From the NCBI RefSeq assembly GCF_014205055.1, contig NZ_JACHMS010000001.1:6324001-6388000 (forward strand): a stretch of DNA of 64,000 nt, given 5' to 3'. The notes beneath the pieces were generated by a model. That model searched no databases. It saw only the letters and a list, made by a program, of their open reading frames with translations, and was not told the origin of the DNA. Position numbers and translations under genes: made by a program. Origin of the DNA: Streptomyces luteogriseus (lineage in GTDB: Bacteria; Actinomycetota; Actinomycetes; Streptomycetales; Streptomycetaceae). Below, piece by piece: positions 49,844 to 57,799 of this stretch. Each line of letters starts with the position of its first letter. Position 1 is the first letter of the stretch.

Positions 49844-51640
49844 CTACTTGGCGTAGATCGCCTCGACCTCGTGCGCGTAGTCCTTCGCCACCACGTTCCG
49901 CTTCAGCTTCAGCGAGGGGGTCAGGTGGCCCGACTCCTCCGTGAACTGGGAGGACAGAATGCGGAACTTCCGCACCGATTCCGCCTTCGACACCGCGGCG
50001 TTGCCGTCGTCGATCGCCGCCTGGATCGCGGCCAGCAGGTCCGGGTCCTCGCTCAGCGACGCCGCGGTGGCACCCGCCGGCTTGCCGTGCTCCGCGCACC
50101 AACGGCCCAGGAACTCCTCGTCGATGGTGACCAGCGCGCCCACGAACGGCCGCCCGTCGCCCACCACCATGCACTCCGCGACCAGGGCGTGCGCCCGGAT
50201 GCGGTCCTCGATCACGGCCGGGGCGACGTTCTTGCCGCCCGCGGTGACGATGATCTCCTTCTTGCGGCCGGTGATCCTGAGGTAGCCGTCCTCGTCCAGG
50301 GTGCCGATGTCACCGGTGTGGAACCAGCCGTCGGCCAGCGCCTCCGCGGTCGCGCCGGGGTTGTTCCAGTACTCCTTGAACAGGTGCTCGCCGTGCAGCA
50401 GCACCTCGCCGTCGTCGGCGATCCGCACCACCGAGCCGGGCAGCGGCTGGCCGACCGTGCCGATCTTCTGCCGGTCCCAGGGGTTGAACGCGGTGGCCGC
50501 GCAGGACTCGGTCAGGCCGTAGCCCTCCAGGACCGTGAAGCCGATGCCGCGGAAGAAGTGCCCGAGGCGCTCGCCGAGCGGGGCGCCGCCGGAGATGGCG
50601 TACTCGCCCCGGCCGCCGAGGACCGCGCGGAGTTTGCTGAAGACGAGCTTGTCGAACGTCTTGTGCTTGATCCGCAGGCCGAGCGACGGGCCCGAGGGGG
50701 TGTCCAGCGCCTTGCTGTAGGCGATCGCGGTGTCGGCGGCCTTGTCGAAGATCTTGCCCTTGCCGTCGGCCTGCGCCTTGGCGCGTGCCGAGTTGTAGAC
50801 CTTCTCGAAGACGCGCGGAACCCCGAGGATCAGCGTCGGGCGGAACGAGGCCAGCTCGTCGGTGAGGTTCTTGATGTCGGGGACGCAGCCGAGCTTGATC
50901 GGCGCCATCATGGGCGCGATCTGCACCAGCCGGCCGAAGACGTGCGCGAGCGGCAGGAAGAGCAGCACCGAGCACTCGCCCGTGCGGAACAGCGGACGCA
51001 GCCGCTCCACGATGTTGCCGCACTCCGCGAAGAAGCTGCGGTGGGTGAGCACGCAGCCCTTGGGACGGCCGGTGGTGCCCGAGGTGTAGACGATGGTCGC
51101 CGGGTCGTCGGCCTTGGCGAACGAACCGCGCTCCTCGACCGTCTCGTCCGTGACGTCCTGGCCGAGCCGGCCCAGCTCGTCGAGGCCGCCGCCCTCGATC
51201 TGCCACACATGCTTCAGCGCCGGCAGCCGGTCGCGCACCGACTCGATCGCGGCCGAGTGGGCGTCCGACTCCACGACACAGGCGGTCGCGCCCGAGTCGC
51301 CGAGGATCCACTGCACCTGCTCCGGCGAACTGGTCTCGTACACCGGCACGGTCACCGCGCCCGCGCTCCAGATCGCGAAGTCCAGCAGCGTCCACTCGTA
51401 GCGGGTGCGCGACATCAGGCCCACCCGGTCGCCCGGCTGGACCCCGGCGGCGATCAGCCCCTTCGCGGCCGTGTGCACCTCGGCGAGGAACGCGGTGGCC
51501 GTGACGTCCTGCCAGCTGCCGCCGATCTTGCGGGCGATGACGGCGACGTCCGGGTGCTGCGCGGCGTTTCTGCGGACGATGTCGGTCAGGTTTCCGTCCG
51601 CAGGGACCTCGTACAAAGCCGGAAGGCTGAACTCGCGCAA
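49844..51640 (-). CDS. fadD: Long-chain fatty-acid-CoA ligase (FadD15-like)
   Basis: 598 residues from TTG with GAGGAG eight bases ahead. ANL superfamily marks: ATP motif TIVYTSGTTGRPKGCVLTHRSF, VLEGYGLTESCAATAFN, DGWFHTGDIGTLDEDGYLRITGRKKEIIVTAGGKNVAPAVIED, and a C-terminal Lys in LKLKRNVVAKDYAHEVEAIY. It activates long-chain fatty acids to acyl-CoA through acyl-AMP at the cytoplasmic membrane. It is next to the cholesterol oxidase gene, convergent, and matches the fadD15 position of mycobacteria. Confidence 0.92.
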   Translation of the reverse strand: MREFSLPALYEVPADGNLTDIVRRNAAQHPDVAVIARKIGGSWQDVTATAFLAEVHTAAKGLIAAGVQPGDRVGLMSRTRYEWTLLDFAIWSAGAVTVPVYETSSPEQVQWILGDSGATACVVESDAHSAAIESVRDRLPALKHVWQIEGGGLDELGRLGQDVTDETVEERGSFAKADDPATIVYTSGTTGRPKGCVLTHRSFFAECGNIVERLRPLFRTGECSVLLFLPLAHVFGRLVQIAPMMAPIKLGCVPDIKNLTDELASFRPTLILGVPRVFEKVYNSARAKAQADGKGKIFDKAADTAIAYSKALDTPSGPSLGLRIKHKTFDKLVFSKLRAVLGGRGEYAISGGAPLGERLGHFFRGIGFTVLEGYGLTESCAATAFNPWDRQKIGTVGQPLPGSVVRIADDGEVLLHGEHLFKEYWNNPGATAEALADGWFHTGDIGTLDEDGYLRITGRKKEIIVTAGGKNVAPAVIEDRIRAHALVAECMVVGDGRPFVGALVTIDEEFLGRWCAEHGKPAGATAASLSEDPDLLAAIQAAIDDGNAAVSKAESVRKFRILSSQFTEESGHLTPSLKLKRNVVAKDYAHEVEAIYAK

Positions 51641-51846
51641 GACTGCTGCTCCTCATAGGGCGCCGGCGCCACGACGGTGTGTGCTGCGACGGTGCGGTCC
51701 AAGGCTCGGGGAGGTACTCAGGCATTCACTTGTTGAAATGCAGAGCACGACTGGACGGCCCGGACGTTACCCGCCGGTATGGCTTCTCCGACAGGGGGTC
51801 CCGTCGAGATGTTCGCTGCGTCACACAGTTGGGTATTCCTTCGCGC

Positions 51847-51878
51847 ACAGTAGTCCACGCACTAACTGACTGGCCAGT
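51847..51878 (-). promoter_or_regulatory. Candidate fadD promoter with overlapping palindrome
   Basis: On the minus strand TACTGT (51852-51847) with TGGCCA 18 bases upstream could be a promoter, some 200 bases before fadD. The perfect palindrome ACTGGCCAGT (51869-51878) covers the -35 and resembles TetR-type operators. The rest of the 296-base gap between fadD and the phosphoesterase gene shows no gene. Confidence 0.35.
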
Positions 51879-51936
51879 AACCGCAGGTAGGGCCGCCACT
51901 GTTCACGTCTGCCACACACGCTTACGCTTGATCGTC

Positions 51937-52734
51937 ATGGCACCCACACCAGCCCGAAACCACCGGACGCGCGTACACGTGGTCAGCGACGTGCACGGCA
52001 ACGCCCGCGATCTGGCCAGGGCCGGTGAGGGCGCGGATGCCCTGATATGCCTGGGCGACCTCGTCCTGTTCCTCGACTACGCCGACCACTCCCGCGGCAT
52101 CTTCCCCGACCTGTTCGGCGTCGAGAACGCCGACCGCATCGTCGCGCTGCGCACCGCCCGCCGTTTCGAGGAGGCCCGGGAGTTCGGCGCCCGGCTGTGG
52201 GCAGGCGTCGGCGAGGACCGCGCCTCGGTGATCGAGGAGGCGGTGCGCAAGCAGTACGCCGAACTGTTCGCCGCGTTCCCCACTCCTACGTACGCCACCT
52301 ACGGCAACGTCGACATGCCGCCCCTGTGGCGGGAGTACGCGGGCCCCGGCACGACCGTCCTCGACGGCGAGCGCGTCGAGATCGGCGGCCTGGTCTTCGG
52401 CTTCGTCGGCGGCGGCCTGCGCACACCGATGCGGACGCCGTACGAGATCAGCGACGAGGAGTACGCGGCGAAGATCGAGGCCGTGGGCGAGGTCGACGTC
52501 CTCTGCACCCACATCCCGCCCGAGGTCCCCGAACTGGTCTACGACACCGTCGCCCGCCGCTTCGAGCGCGGCAGCCGCGCTTTGCTGGACGCCATCCGCC
52601 GCACCCGGCCCCGCTACGCCCTCTACGGGCACGTCCACCAGCCCCTGGTGAAGAGGATGCGGATCGGCGCGACCGAGTGCGTGAACGTGGGGCACTTCGC
52701 GTCGACCGGAACGCCCTGGGCGCTGGAGTGGTGA
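51937..52734 (+). CDS. Metallophosphoesterase
   Basis: 265 residues with the calcineurin-like motifs: VHVVSDVHGNARDL (DxH), ICLGDLVLF (GD), TYGNVDMPP (GN, with D in place of the usual H), CTHIPPEVPEL and YGHVHQPLVKRM (GHxH). Two metals are expected to bind. The insertion with helices at about 60-120 is typical of an actinobacterial subfamily. The substrate is unknown. TACGCT lies about nine bases before the ATG with no ribosome site, so the transcript may be leaderless. Confidence 0.85.
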   Translation: MAPTPARNHRTRVHVVSDVHGNARDLARAGEGADALICLGDLVLFLDYADHSRGIFPDLFGVENADRIVALRTARRFEEAREFGARLWAGVGEDRASVIEEAVRKQYAELFAAFPTPTYATYGNVDMPPLWREYAGPGTTVLDGERVEIGGLVFGFVGGGLRTPMRTPYEISDEEYAAKIEAVGEVDVLCTHIPPEVPELVYDTVARRFERGSRALLDAIRRTRPRYALYGHVHQPLVKRMRIGATECVNVGHFASTGTPWALEW

Positions 52735-52842
52735 GGACGCCCCAGGTCGGGTGAGATCCGCGGGTCCGGTGCGCGGTAGCCTTCACGCTGCACGCACCTG
52801 CGCACGACCTCATACCGGCCCGCATCTGGAGGAGCCACGGCG

Positions 52843-53283
52843 ATGGCGGAACACACCAGCTCGAGCATCACCATCGAGGCGGCCCCGGCCGACGTCATGG
52901 CGGTCATCTCCGATTTCGCCCGCTACCCGGACTGGACCGGCGAGGTGAAGGAGGCCGAGGTCCTCAAGACCGACGCCCAGGGCCGCGCCGAGCAGGTCCG
53001 CCTCGTCATGGACGCGGGCGCGATCAAGGACGACCAGATCCTCGGTTACACCTGGACCGGCGAGAACGAGGTGTCCTGGACGCTCGTGAAGTCCCAGATG
53101 CTCCGGTCCCTCGACGGCTCCTACCTCCTCAAGCCGGCCGGGGCGGGCGGCACGGAGGTCACGTACGTCCTGACCGTCGACGTGAAGATCCCCATGCTCG
53201 GCATGATCAAGCGCAAGGCCGAGAAGGTCATCATCGACCGGGCGCTGGCCGGGCTGAAGAAGAGGGTCGAAGCGGGCAAGTAG
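52843..53283 (+). CDS. SRPBCC (START-like) family protein
   Basis: 146 residues of the polyketide cyclase/START-like fold: SSITIEAAPADVMAVISDFARYPDWTGEVKEAEVLKTDAQGRAEQVRLVMDAG and a C-terminal helix MIKRKAEKVIIDRALAGLKKRVEAG. It is a cytoplasmic hydrophobic-ligand binder; the mycobacterial equivalent is TB16.3 (Rv2185c), of unknown role. GGAGGA lies upstream. It is followed at 67 bases by the ArsA-like gene, as in mycobacteria. Confidence 0.88.
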   Translation: MAEHTSSSITIEAAPADVMAVISDFARYPDWTGEVKEAEVLKTDAQGRAEQVRLVMDAGAIKDDQILGYTWTGENEVSWTLVKSQMLRSLDGSYLLKPAGAGGTEVTYVLTVDVKIPMLGMIKRKAEKVIIDRALAGLKKRVEAGK

Positions 53284-53350
53284 CCCTGGCCGCGCAGCCA
53301 CCCGGCGGCAGCGCCGGGGGCTCCGGCGACTCCCGGTACCGTTCAACCCC

Positions 53351-54520
53351 ATGCGCACCATCCTGATCACCGGCCCCGGCGGCAGCGGTCGTACCACCCT
53401 CGCGGCCGCGACCGCCCTGGCCGCGGCGGCCGAGGGCACCCGCACCCTCGTCCTCGGCACGGACCGCACGGACAGTCTCGGTGCCGCCCTGGGGGTGACG
53501 ACCGGCCCGGCCCCGGTCCAGGCCGCCCCGCACCTCACCGCCTGGCGCCCCGACGCCGCCCAGGACTTCCGCAGGGACCTCGTCGCCCTCCAGGACCGCG
53601 CCTCCTCCGCCCTGGACCTGCTCGGCGCCTCCCGCCTCGACCCCGACGAACTCACCCCCCTGCCCGGCGCCGAGGAACTCGCCCTGCTGCGCGCCCTGCG
53701 GGACGCCGCGCTGTCCGAGAAGTACGACACCCTCGTCGTCGACCTCCCCCCGGCCCCGCAGGCCCTCGCCCTGCTCGCCCTGCCCGAGGAACTCCGCCGC
53801 TATCTGCGCCGTCTCCTCCCGCCCGAACGGCAGGCCGCCCGCGCCCTGCGCCCCGTCCTCGGCCGCCTCGCCGGCGTCCCCATGCCCGCCGAGTGGCTCT
53901 ACGAGACGGCGGCCCGCTGGGACCTGGAACTGGCCGCCGTCGAAGCCGTCGTCGCCGACCGCGGCACCGTCGTACGGCTGGTCGCCGAGCCCGGCCCGGC
54001 CGGTTCCGACGCGCTGCGCACCGCACGCCTCGGCCTCGCCCTGCGCGGTCTGGCCACCGACGTCGTGGTCGCCAACCGCGTCCTGCCCGAGGCGTCCCCG
54101 GACACCTGGCTCGCCGGCCCGGTCGCCCAGCAGCGCAAGACGCTGGAGGAGTGGCGAGAGGCGTACGACGTCCACACCGTCGCCCACCTCGGGCACGACC
54201 CGCGCGGCATCGACGACCTCACCGCCCTCGCCGTGCCCGGCACCGCACCGACCGCCCCCGCCGCCGACTGGCCGGTGACCGACCGGCTCGGCGAGGACGG
54301 CGTGCTCATCTGGCAGATCCCGCTGCCCGGCGCCATACGCGAGGAACTGGACCTCGTCCGGCGCGGCGACGAACTCGTCGTCACGGCGGGGCGGTTCCGC
54401 CGGGTCGTCCCGCTGCCCTCCGTGCTGCGCCGCTGCACCGTCGACGGAGCCGCACTGCGCGACGGCGAGCTGCGGATCCGCTTCGCGCCCGACCCCGGAC
54501 TGTGGCCGCAGGACCGGTGA
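53351..54520 (+). CDS. ArsA/GET3-like ATPase with altered P-loop
   Basis: 389 residues. The N-terminus MRTILITGPGGSGRTTLAAATALAAAAEGTRTLVLGTDRTDSLGAALG is the ArsA/Get3 layout, but the invariant P-loop Lys is Arg14 and the signature Lys of GKGGVGK is Pro9. KYDTLVVDLPPAPQALALLALPEELRRYL and VVANRVLPEASPDTW correspond to switch II and the A-loop region. A C-terminal beta domain (LPLPSVLRRCTVDGAALRDGELRIRFAPDP) completes it. It may be a weak or non-hydrolysing ATPase. No arsenic gene is near. Confidence 0.8.
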   Translation: MRTILITGPGGSGRTTLAAATALAAAAEGTRTLVLGTDRTDSLGAALGVTTGPAPVQAAPHLTAWRPDAAQDFRRDLVALQDRASSALDLLGASRLDPDELTPLPGAEELALLRALRDAALSEKYDTLVVDLPPAPQALALLALPEELRRYLRRLLPPERQAARALRPVLGRLAGVPMPAEWLYETAARWDLELAAVEAVVADRGTVVRLVAEPGPAGSDALRTARLGLALRGLATDVVVANRVLPEASPDTWLAGPVAQQRKTLEEWREAYDVHTVAHLGHDPRGIDDLTALAVPGTAPTAPAADWPVTDRLGEDGVLIWQIPLPGAIREELDLVRRGDELVVTAGRFRRVVPLPSVLRRCTVDGAALRDGELRIRFAPDPGLWPQDR

Positions 54521-54623
54521 GGCAGCGGGGCGCAACCGGGCGAAAACGGCCGGCCCCGGCCCGTGAACCCGGTACGCCCGTTCGGGTAACGTCGTAGGGA
54601 CGAACCGTAGTCAGGAGTCCGTC

Positions 54624-55124
54624 ATGAGCGAAGAGCTCCCCCCGTCCGACGCCGCCCGCGAAGAGGCCGCGGACGAGGTGCGGGCGGGCGACGCCGACGC
54701 CTGGGCGACCGCGTGCGCCGAGGACCTCCAGGCGGAGAAGGCCCGCCGCCGCGCCGAGCACGGCCCGCCCCCGGGCTCCGCCGCCGAGGAACTGAGGAAG
54801 CTCGTCGACGCCGTCGCCGAGAAACTGTCCGGTGTCCAGTCCCCGCTGCTCGGCGCGGTCGCGGGGCCCGCCGCCCAGCAGGTCGTACGACAGGTCGTCC
54901 AGCAGGCCAAGGACGCCGTCGAACCCGTCATCGAGCGCAATCCGGACGTCTTCGACCACCTGGCGGCGGCCGGGAACGAACTGCTCGCGGCCTACCGCTC
55001 CGCCGTCCAGGCCCAGGAGCGGCGCTGGACCGGCCGCGACGACCAAGAGGACCCCCGTGACCAGGGCGAACGCCGGGACGGTGGCGACGACACCGGCCCC
55101 GGGGAGCGCATCGACCTGGACTGA
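54624..55124 (+). CDS. DUF5304 protein preceding glucokinase (SCO2127-like)
   Basis: 166 residues, acidic and helical, with no membrane segment: ADAWATACAEDLQAEKARRRAEHG, SAAEELRKLVDAVAEKLSGVQSPLLG, QQVVRQVVQQAKDAVEPVIERNPDVFDHLAAAGNELLAAYR, and a disordered charged tail. In S. coelicolor the corresponding gene next to glkA has been reported to support glucokinase expression and carbon catabolite repression; I rely on memory for that. The gene ends 133 bases before glkA. Confidence 0.75.
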   Translation: MSEELPPSDAAREEAADEVRAGDADAWATACAEDLQAEKARRRAEHGPPPGSAAEELRKLVDAVAEKLSGVQSPLLGAVAGPAAQQVVRQVVQQAKDAVEPVIERNPDVFDHLAAAGNELLAAYRSAVQAQERRWTGRDDQEDPRDQGERRDGGDDTGPGERIDLD

Positions 55125-55257
55125 GTCCCCGGCCCCGGCCGAGCGGTGACCCCGGTGGGGCCGCCCGGGGTGTTCACCGTGCGGACGACCGCGAACCCGA
55201 GGGCAGGGGCTCGGGTACCGTTGGCCGTAGCGGGGCTCGACCGAAACTGAGGGATTC

Positions 55258-56211
55258 ATGGGACTCACCATCGGCGTCGACATCGGCGGCACGAAGATCG
55301 CGGCCGGCGTGGTCGATGAGGAAGGCAACATCCTCTCGACCCACAAGGTGCCGACCCCGGGCACGGCTGAGGGCATCGTGGACGCCATCGCCTCGGCGGT
55401 GGACGGCGCACGCGTCGGTCACGACATCGTCGGCGTGGGCATCGGTGCCGCCGGTTACGTGAACCGGCAGCGTTCCGAGGTCTACTTCGCACCCAACATC
55501 CACTGGCGCAACGAGCCGCTCAAGGAAAAGGTCGAGGCGCGCGTGGGCCTCCCGGTGGTCGTGGAGAACGACGCGAACGCCGCGGCGTGGGGCGAGTACA
55601 AGTTCGGTGCCGGCAAGGGCCATCGCAACGTCATCTGCATCACGCTGGGCACCGGCCTCGGCGGCGGCATCATCATCGGCAACAAGCTGCGCCGCGGGCA
55701 CTTCGGCGTGGCCGCCGAGTTCGGCCACATCCGCATGGTGCCGGACGGCCTGCTCTGCGGCTGCGGTTCACAGGGCTGCTGGGAGCAGTACGCGTCGGGC
55801 CGGGCGCTGGTGAGGTACGCCAAGCAGCGCGCCAACGCCACCCCCGAGAACGCCGAGACCCTGCTCGGCCTCGGCAACGGCACGCCCGAGGGCATCGAGG
55901 GCAAGCACATCTCCATGGCCGCCCGCCAGGGCGACCGGGTGGCCGTCGACTCCTACCGCGAACTGGCCCGCTGGGTCGGCGCGGGCCTCGCCGACCTGGC
56001 CTCCCTCTTCGACCCGTCCGCCTTCATCGTCGGCGGCGGCCTCTCCGACGAGGGCGAACTGGTCCTCGGCCCCATTCGCAAGTCCTACAAGCGCTGGCTG
56101 GTCGGCGGCAACTGGCGCCCGGTGGCCGAGGTCCGCGCGGCGGAACTGGGCAACAAGGCCGGCCTGGTGGGCGCGGCGGACCTGGCGAGGGAACCCGACC
56201 CGATCATGTGA
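55258..56211 (+). CDS. glkA: Glucokinase (ROK family)
   Basis: 317 residues. MGLTIGVDIGGTKIAAGVVDEEG (ATP phosphate motif), VVENDANAAAWGEYKFGAG with the catalytic Asp near residue 105, TLGTGLGGGIIIGNKL, and the ROK zinc motif GHIRMVPDGLLCGCGSQGCWEQYASG (CxCx4C with His). It phosphorylates glucose from ATP and, in Streptomyces, mediates glucose repression. GAGGGATTC precedes the ATG. Phosphofructokinase is encoded 5 kb further on. Confidence 0.95.
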   Translation: MGLTIGVDIGGTKIAAGVVDEEGNILSTHKVPTPGTAEGIVDAIASAVDGARVGHDIVGVGIGAAGYVNRQRSEVYFAPNIHWRNEPLKEKVEARVGLPVVVENDANAAAWGEYKFGAGKGHRNVICITLGTGLGGGIIIGNKLRRGHFGVAAEFGHIRMVPDGLLCGCGSQGCWEQYASGRALVRYAKQRANATPENAETLLGLGNGTPEGIEGKHISMAARQGDRVAVDSYRELARWVGAGLADLASLFDPSAFIVGGGLSDEGELVLGPIRKSYKRWLVGGNWRPVAEVRAAELGNKAGLVGAADLAREPDPIM

Positions 56212-56230
56212 CGCCCTGCTTTGTCGATTT

Positions 56231-56277
56231 TGGGGGCGCGAGGAACTGCGCGACGAGCCACGAACGGCCGGCACGCG
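56231..56277 (+). repeat. Streptomyces-type intergenic repeat, short form
   Basis: TGGGGGCGCGAGGAACTGCG, CGACGAGCCACGAACGGCCG, then GCACGCG. It shares the core GGCGCG.GGAACTGCGCGA with the copies at 26060 and 48077. It follows the glkA stop. Confidence 0.6.
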
Positions 56278-56321
56278 CGCACGTACCTCGCGCCCCGAGC
56301 CATGAGGCGTAAATTGATCAC

Positions 56322-57080
56322 ATGCCGCTGCTCCCCAACTCCCGTACGGAACCCGACGGTTCCGCGGTCATCAGGGTCCTCAGCTACAACATCCGCTCCA
56401 TGCGCGACGACACCGACGCCCTGGCTCGCGTCATCAAGGCCTGCGAGCCGGACCTCGTCCTCGTCCAGGAAGCCCCCCGCTTCTTCCGCTGGCGCAAGAA
56501 ACTCGCCCGCCTGGCCCTCGCCTCCGACCTCGTGATCGTCACCGGCGGTGCCACCACCACGGGACCGGCCATCCTCAGCTCGCTCCGGGCGGGCGTCGAA
56601 CGCACGGAGGACATCCTCCTGCCCCCCACCCCCGGCCTGCACCGCCGCGGCTTCGCCACCGCGGTCCTGCGGTTCGCCGGCGCCCGCCTCGGCGTGCTCA
56701 GCTGCCACCTGTCCCTCCAGAAGGACGAGCGCTACGAGCAGTCCGGCATGCTCCTGGACCAGCTCGCCGGCCTGGGCGTGGAGCACGCGATCGCCGGGGG
56801 CGACCTCAACGAACGTCCCGAGGGCCCGGCCTTCCGCCGACTGGCCGGCCGGCTGACCGACTGCCGTGCCGCGGCCCCCTGGGGCGGCGAGCACACCTGG
56901 ACGCCCGCCGACCCCTACCAGCGCATCGACGCGATCTTCGCGACCGACGGCATCGAGGTGCTGGGCTGCGGCGTGCCGACCGGGCAGCCGGGGGTGTCCG
57001 ACGCAGACCTGAGGGCGGCCACGGACCACCTTCCGGTCCTGGCCGCCCTCAGAGTCCCGGCGTCCCCAGAGGCCTCCTGA
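56322..57080 (+). CDS. Endonuclease/exonuclease/phosphatase (EEP) family protein
   Basis: 252 residues. EEP motifs: VLSYNIRSM (Asn), LVLVQEAPRFF (Glu), LSCHLSLQKDER, IAGGDLNERPEGPAF (GDLN), WTPADPYQRIDAIFAT (D) and ATDHLPVLAAL (DH). These residues make the Mg-dependent phosphodiester/phosphomonoester hydrolase site. No signal peptide, so it acts in the cytoplasm; substrate unknown. No ribosome site is seen; TAAATT six bases before the ATG suggests a leaderless transcript. Confidence 0.85.
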   Translation: MPLLPNSRTEPDGSAVIRVLSYNIRSMRDDTDALARVIKACEPDLVLVQEAPRFFRWRKKLARLALASDLVIVTGGATTTGPAILSSLRAGVERTEDILLPPTPGLHRRGFATAVLRFAGARLGVLSCHLSLQKDERYEQSGMLLDQLAGLGVEHAIAGGDLNERPEGPAFRRLAGRLTDCRAAAPWGGEHTWTPADPYQRIDAIFATDGIEVLGCGVPTGQPGVSDADLRAATDHLPVLAALRVPASPEAS

Positions 57081-57168
57081 CGGATCTCCGCAGCGTCGCG
57101 ACGCCCGGCACGCTCGCTCGCACGCACCGAACGCCGCTCCTTCTCCTGCGGAGATCCGCCAGAAGGCC
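57071..57168. terminator. Long inverted repeat between convergent genes
   Basis: Arms 57071-57093 and 57146-57168 are complementary over 23 bases with two mismatches (core CGGATCTCCGCAG), around a 52-base loop. The left arm includes the stop codon of the EEP gene and the right arm ends two bases before the stop of the convergent gene. It could stop both transcripts. Confidence 0.6.
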
Positions 57169-57169
57169 C

Positions 57170-57799
57170 CTAGACGACCGCACCCCGCCCGGGGTCGTCG
57201 TCCTCCTCGTCGTCCGTCCGCATGCGCATCACCAGCGTCGCGAAGCCGCCGAGGAACCCGCCGATCCCCAGCGTGGTCAGCCACCAGGTCATGTCCCAGC
57301 CGAGCAGCACGGCCAGCAGGAGCAGCACCGGACCGCCGAGCACGCCGAGCCAGGCGAACTTCGAGGTCGGGTCGGCGGTGGGCAGCGGGGGCGGCTCCGG
57401 GGGCACGAAGTGGCCCTCGTCGTCCTCGTCGAAGTCGTCCTCGGCTGGCTCGGGCGTGGAGTAGTCACGCGGGCCGACGCCGGGCGCGAAGGAGACCGAG
57501 CCGCCCAGGGGCTTCACAGGACCGTCCCCGGGCGCCTCGGCTTCCCGCGGCTCGGCGGGCTTGACGGCGTCCCCGGACTTCACGGCCGTATCGCCCCGGC
57601 CGCCGTCGGCCCCGGCCTCGTTGGGCCCGGTCGCCGGCAGGGCCAGGTCCTCGATCGACTTGAACGGCTTGGCGCCCGGCGGGTCCGGCGGCTCCTCCCC
57701 GTACCCGGCGACGATCGCCGCCCAGGCGGCCTCCTCGTCGAAGGGGACGCCCTTCTCGTCCGGCTCCCGGCCCTCGCGGTCGGAGTCGTGCTCAGCCAC
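57170..57799 (-). CDS. Acidic membrane protein of unknown function
   Basis: 209 residues from GTG. The first 130 are acidic and Pro/Gly-rich (EDDFDEDDEGHFVPPEPPPLPTADPTSK), then two hydrophobic segments (FAWLGVLGGPVLLLLAVLLGW, WWLTTLGIGGFLGGFATLVMRM) and an acidic tail. It overlaps the hydrolase gene by eight bases, so both are translated from one message. FKSIEDLALP and FDEEAAWAAIVAGYGEEP are motif-like segments. No known domain that I recognise. Confidence 0.75.
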   Translation of the reverse strand: MAEHDSDREGREPDEKGVPFDEEAAWAAIVAGYGEEPPDPPGAKPFKSIEDLALPATGPNEAGADGGRGDTAVKSGDAVKPAEPREAEAPGDGPVKPLGGSVSFAPGVGPRDYSTPEPAEDDFDEDDEGHFVPPEPPPLPTADPTSKFAWLGVLGGPVLLLLAVLLGWDMTWWLTTLGIGGFLGGFATLVMRMRTDDEEDDDPGRGAVV

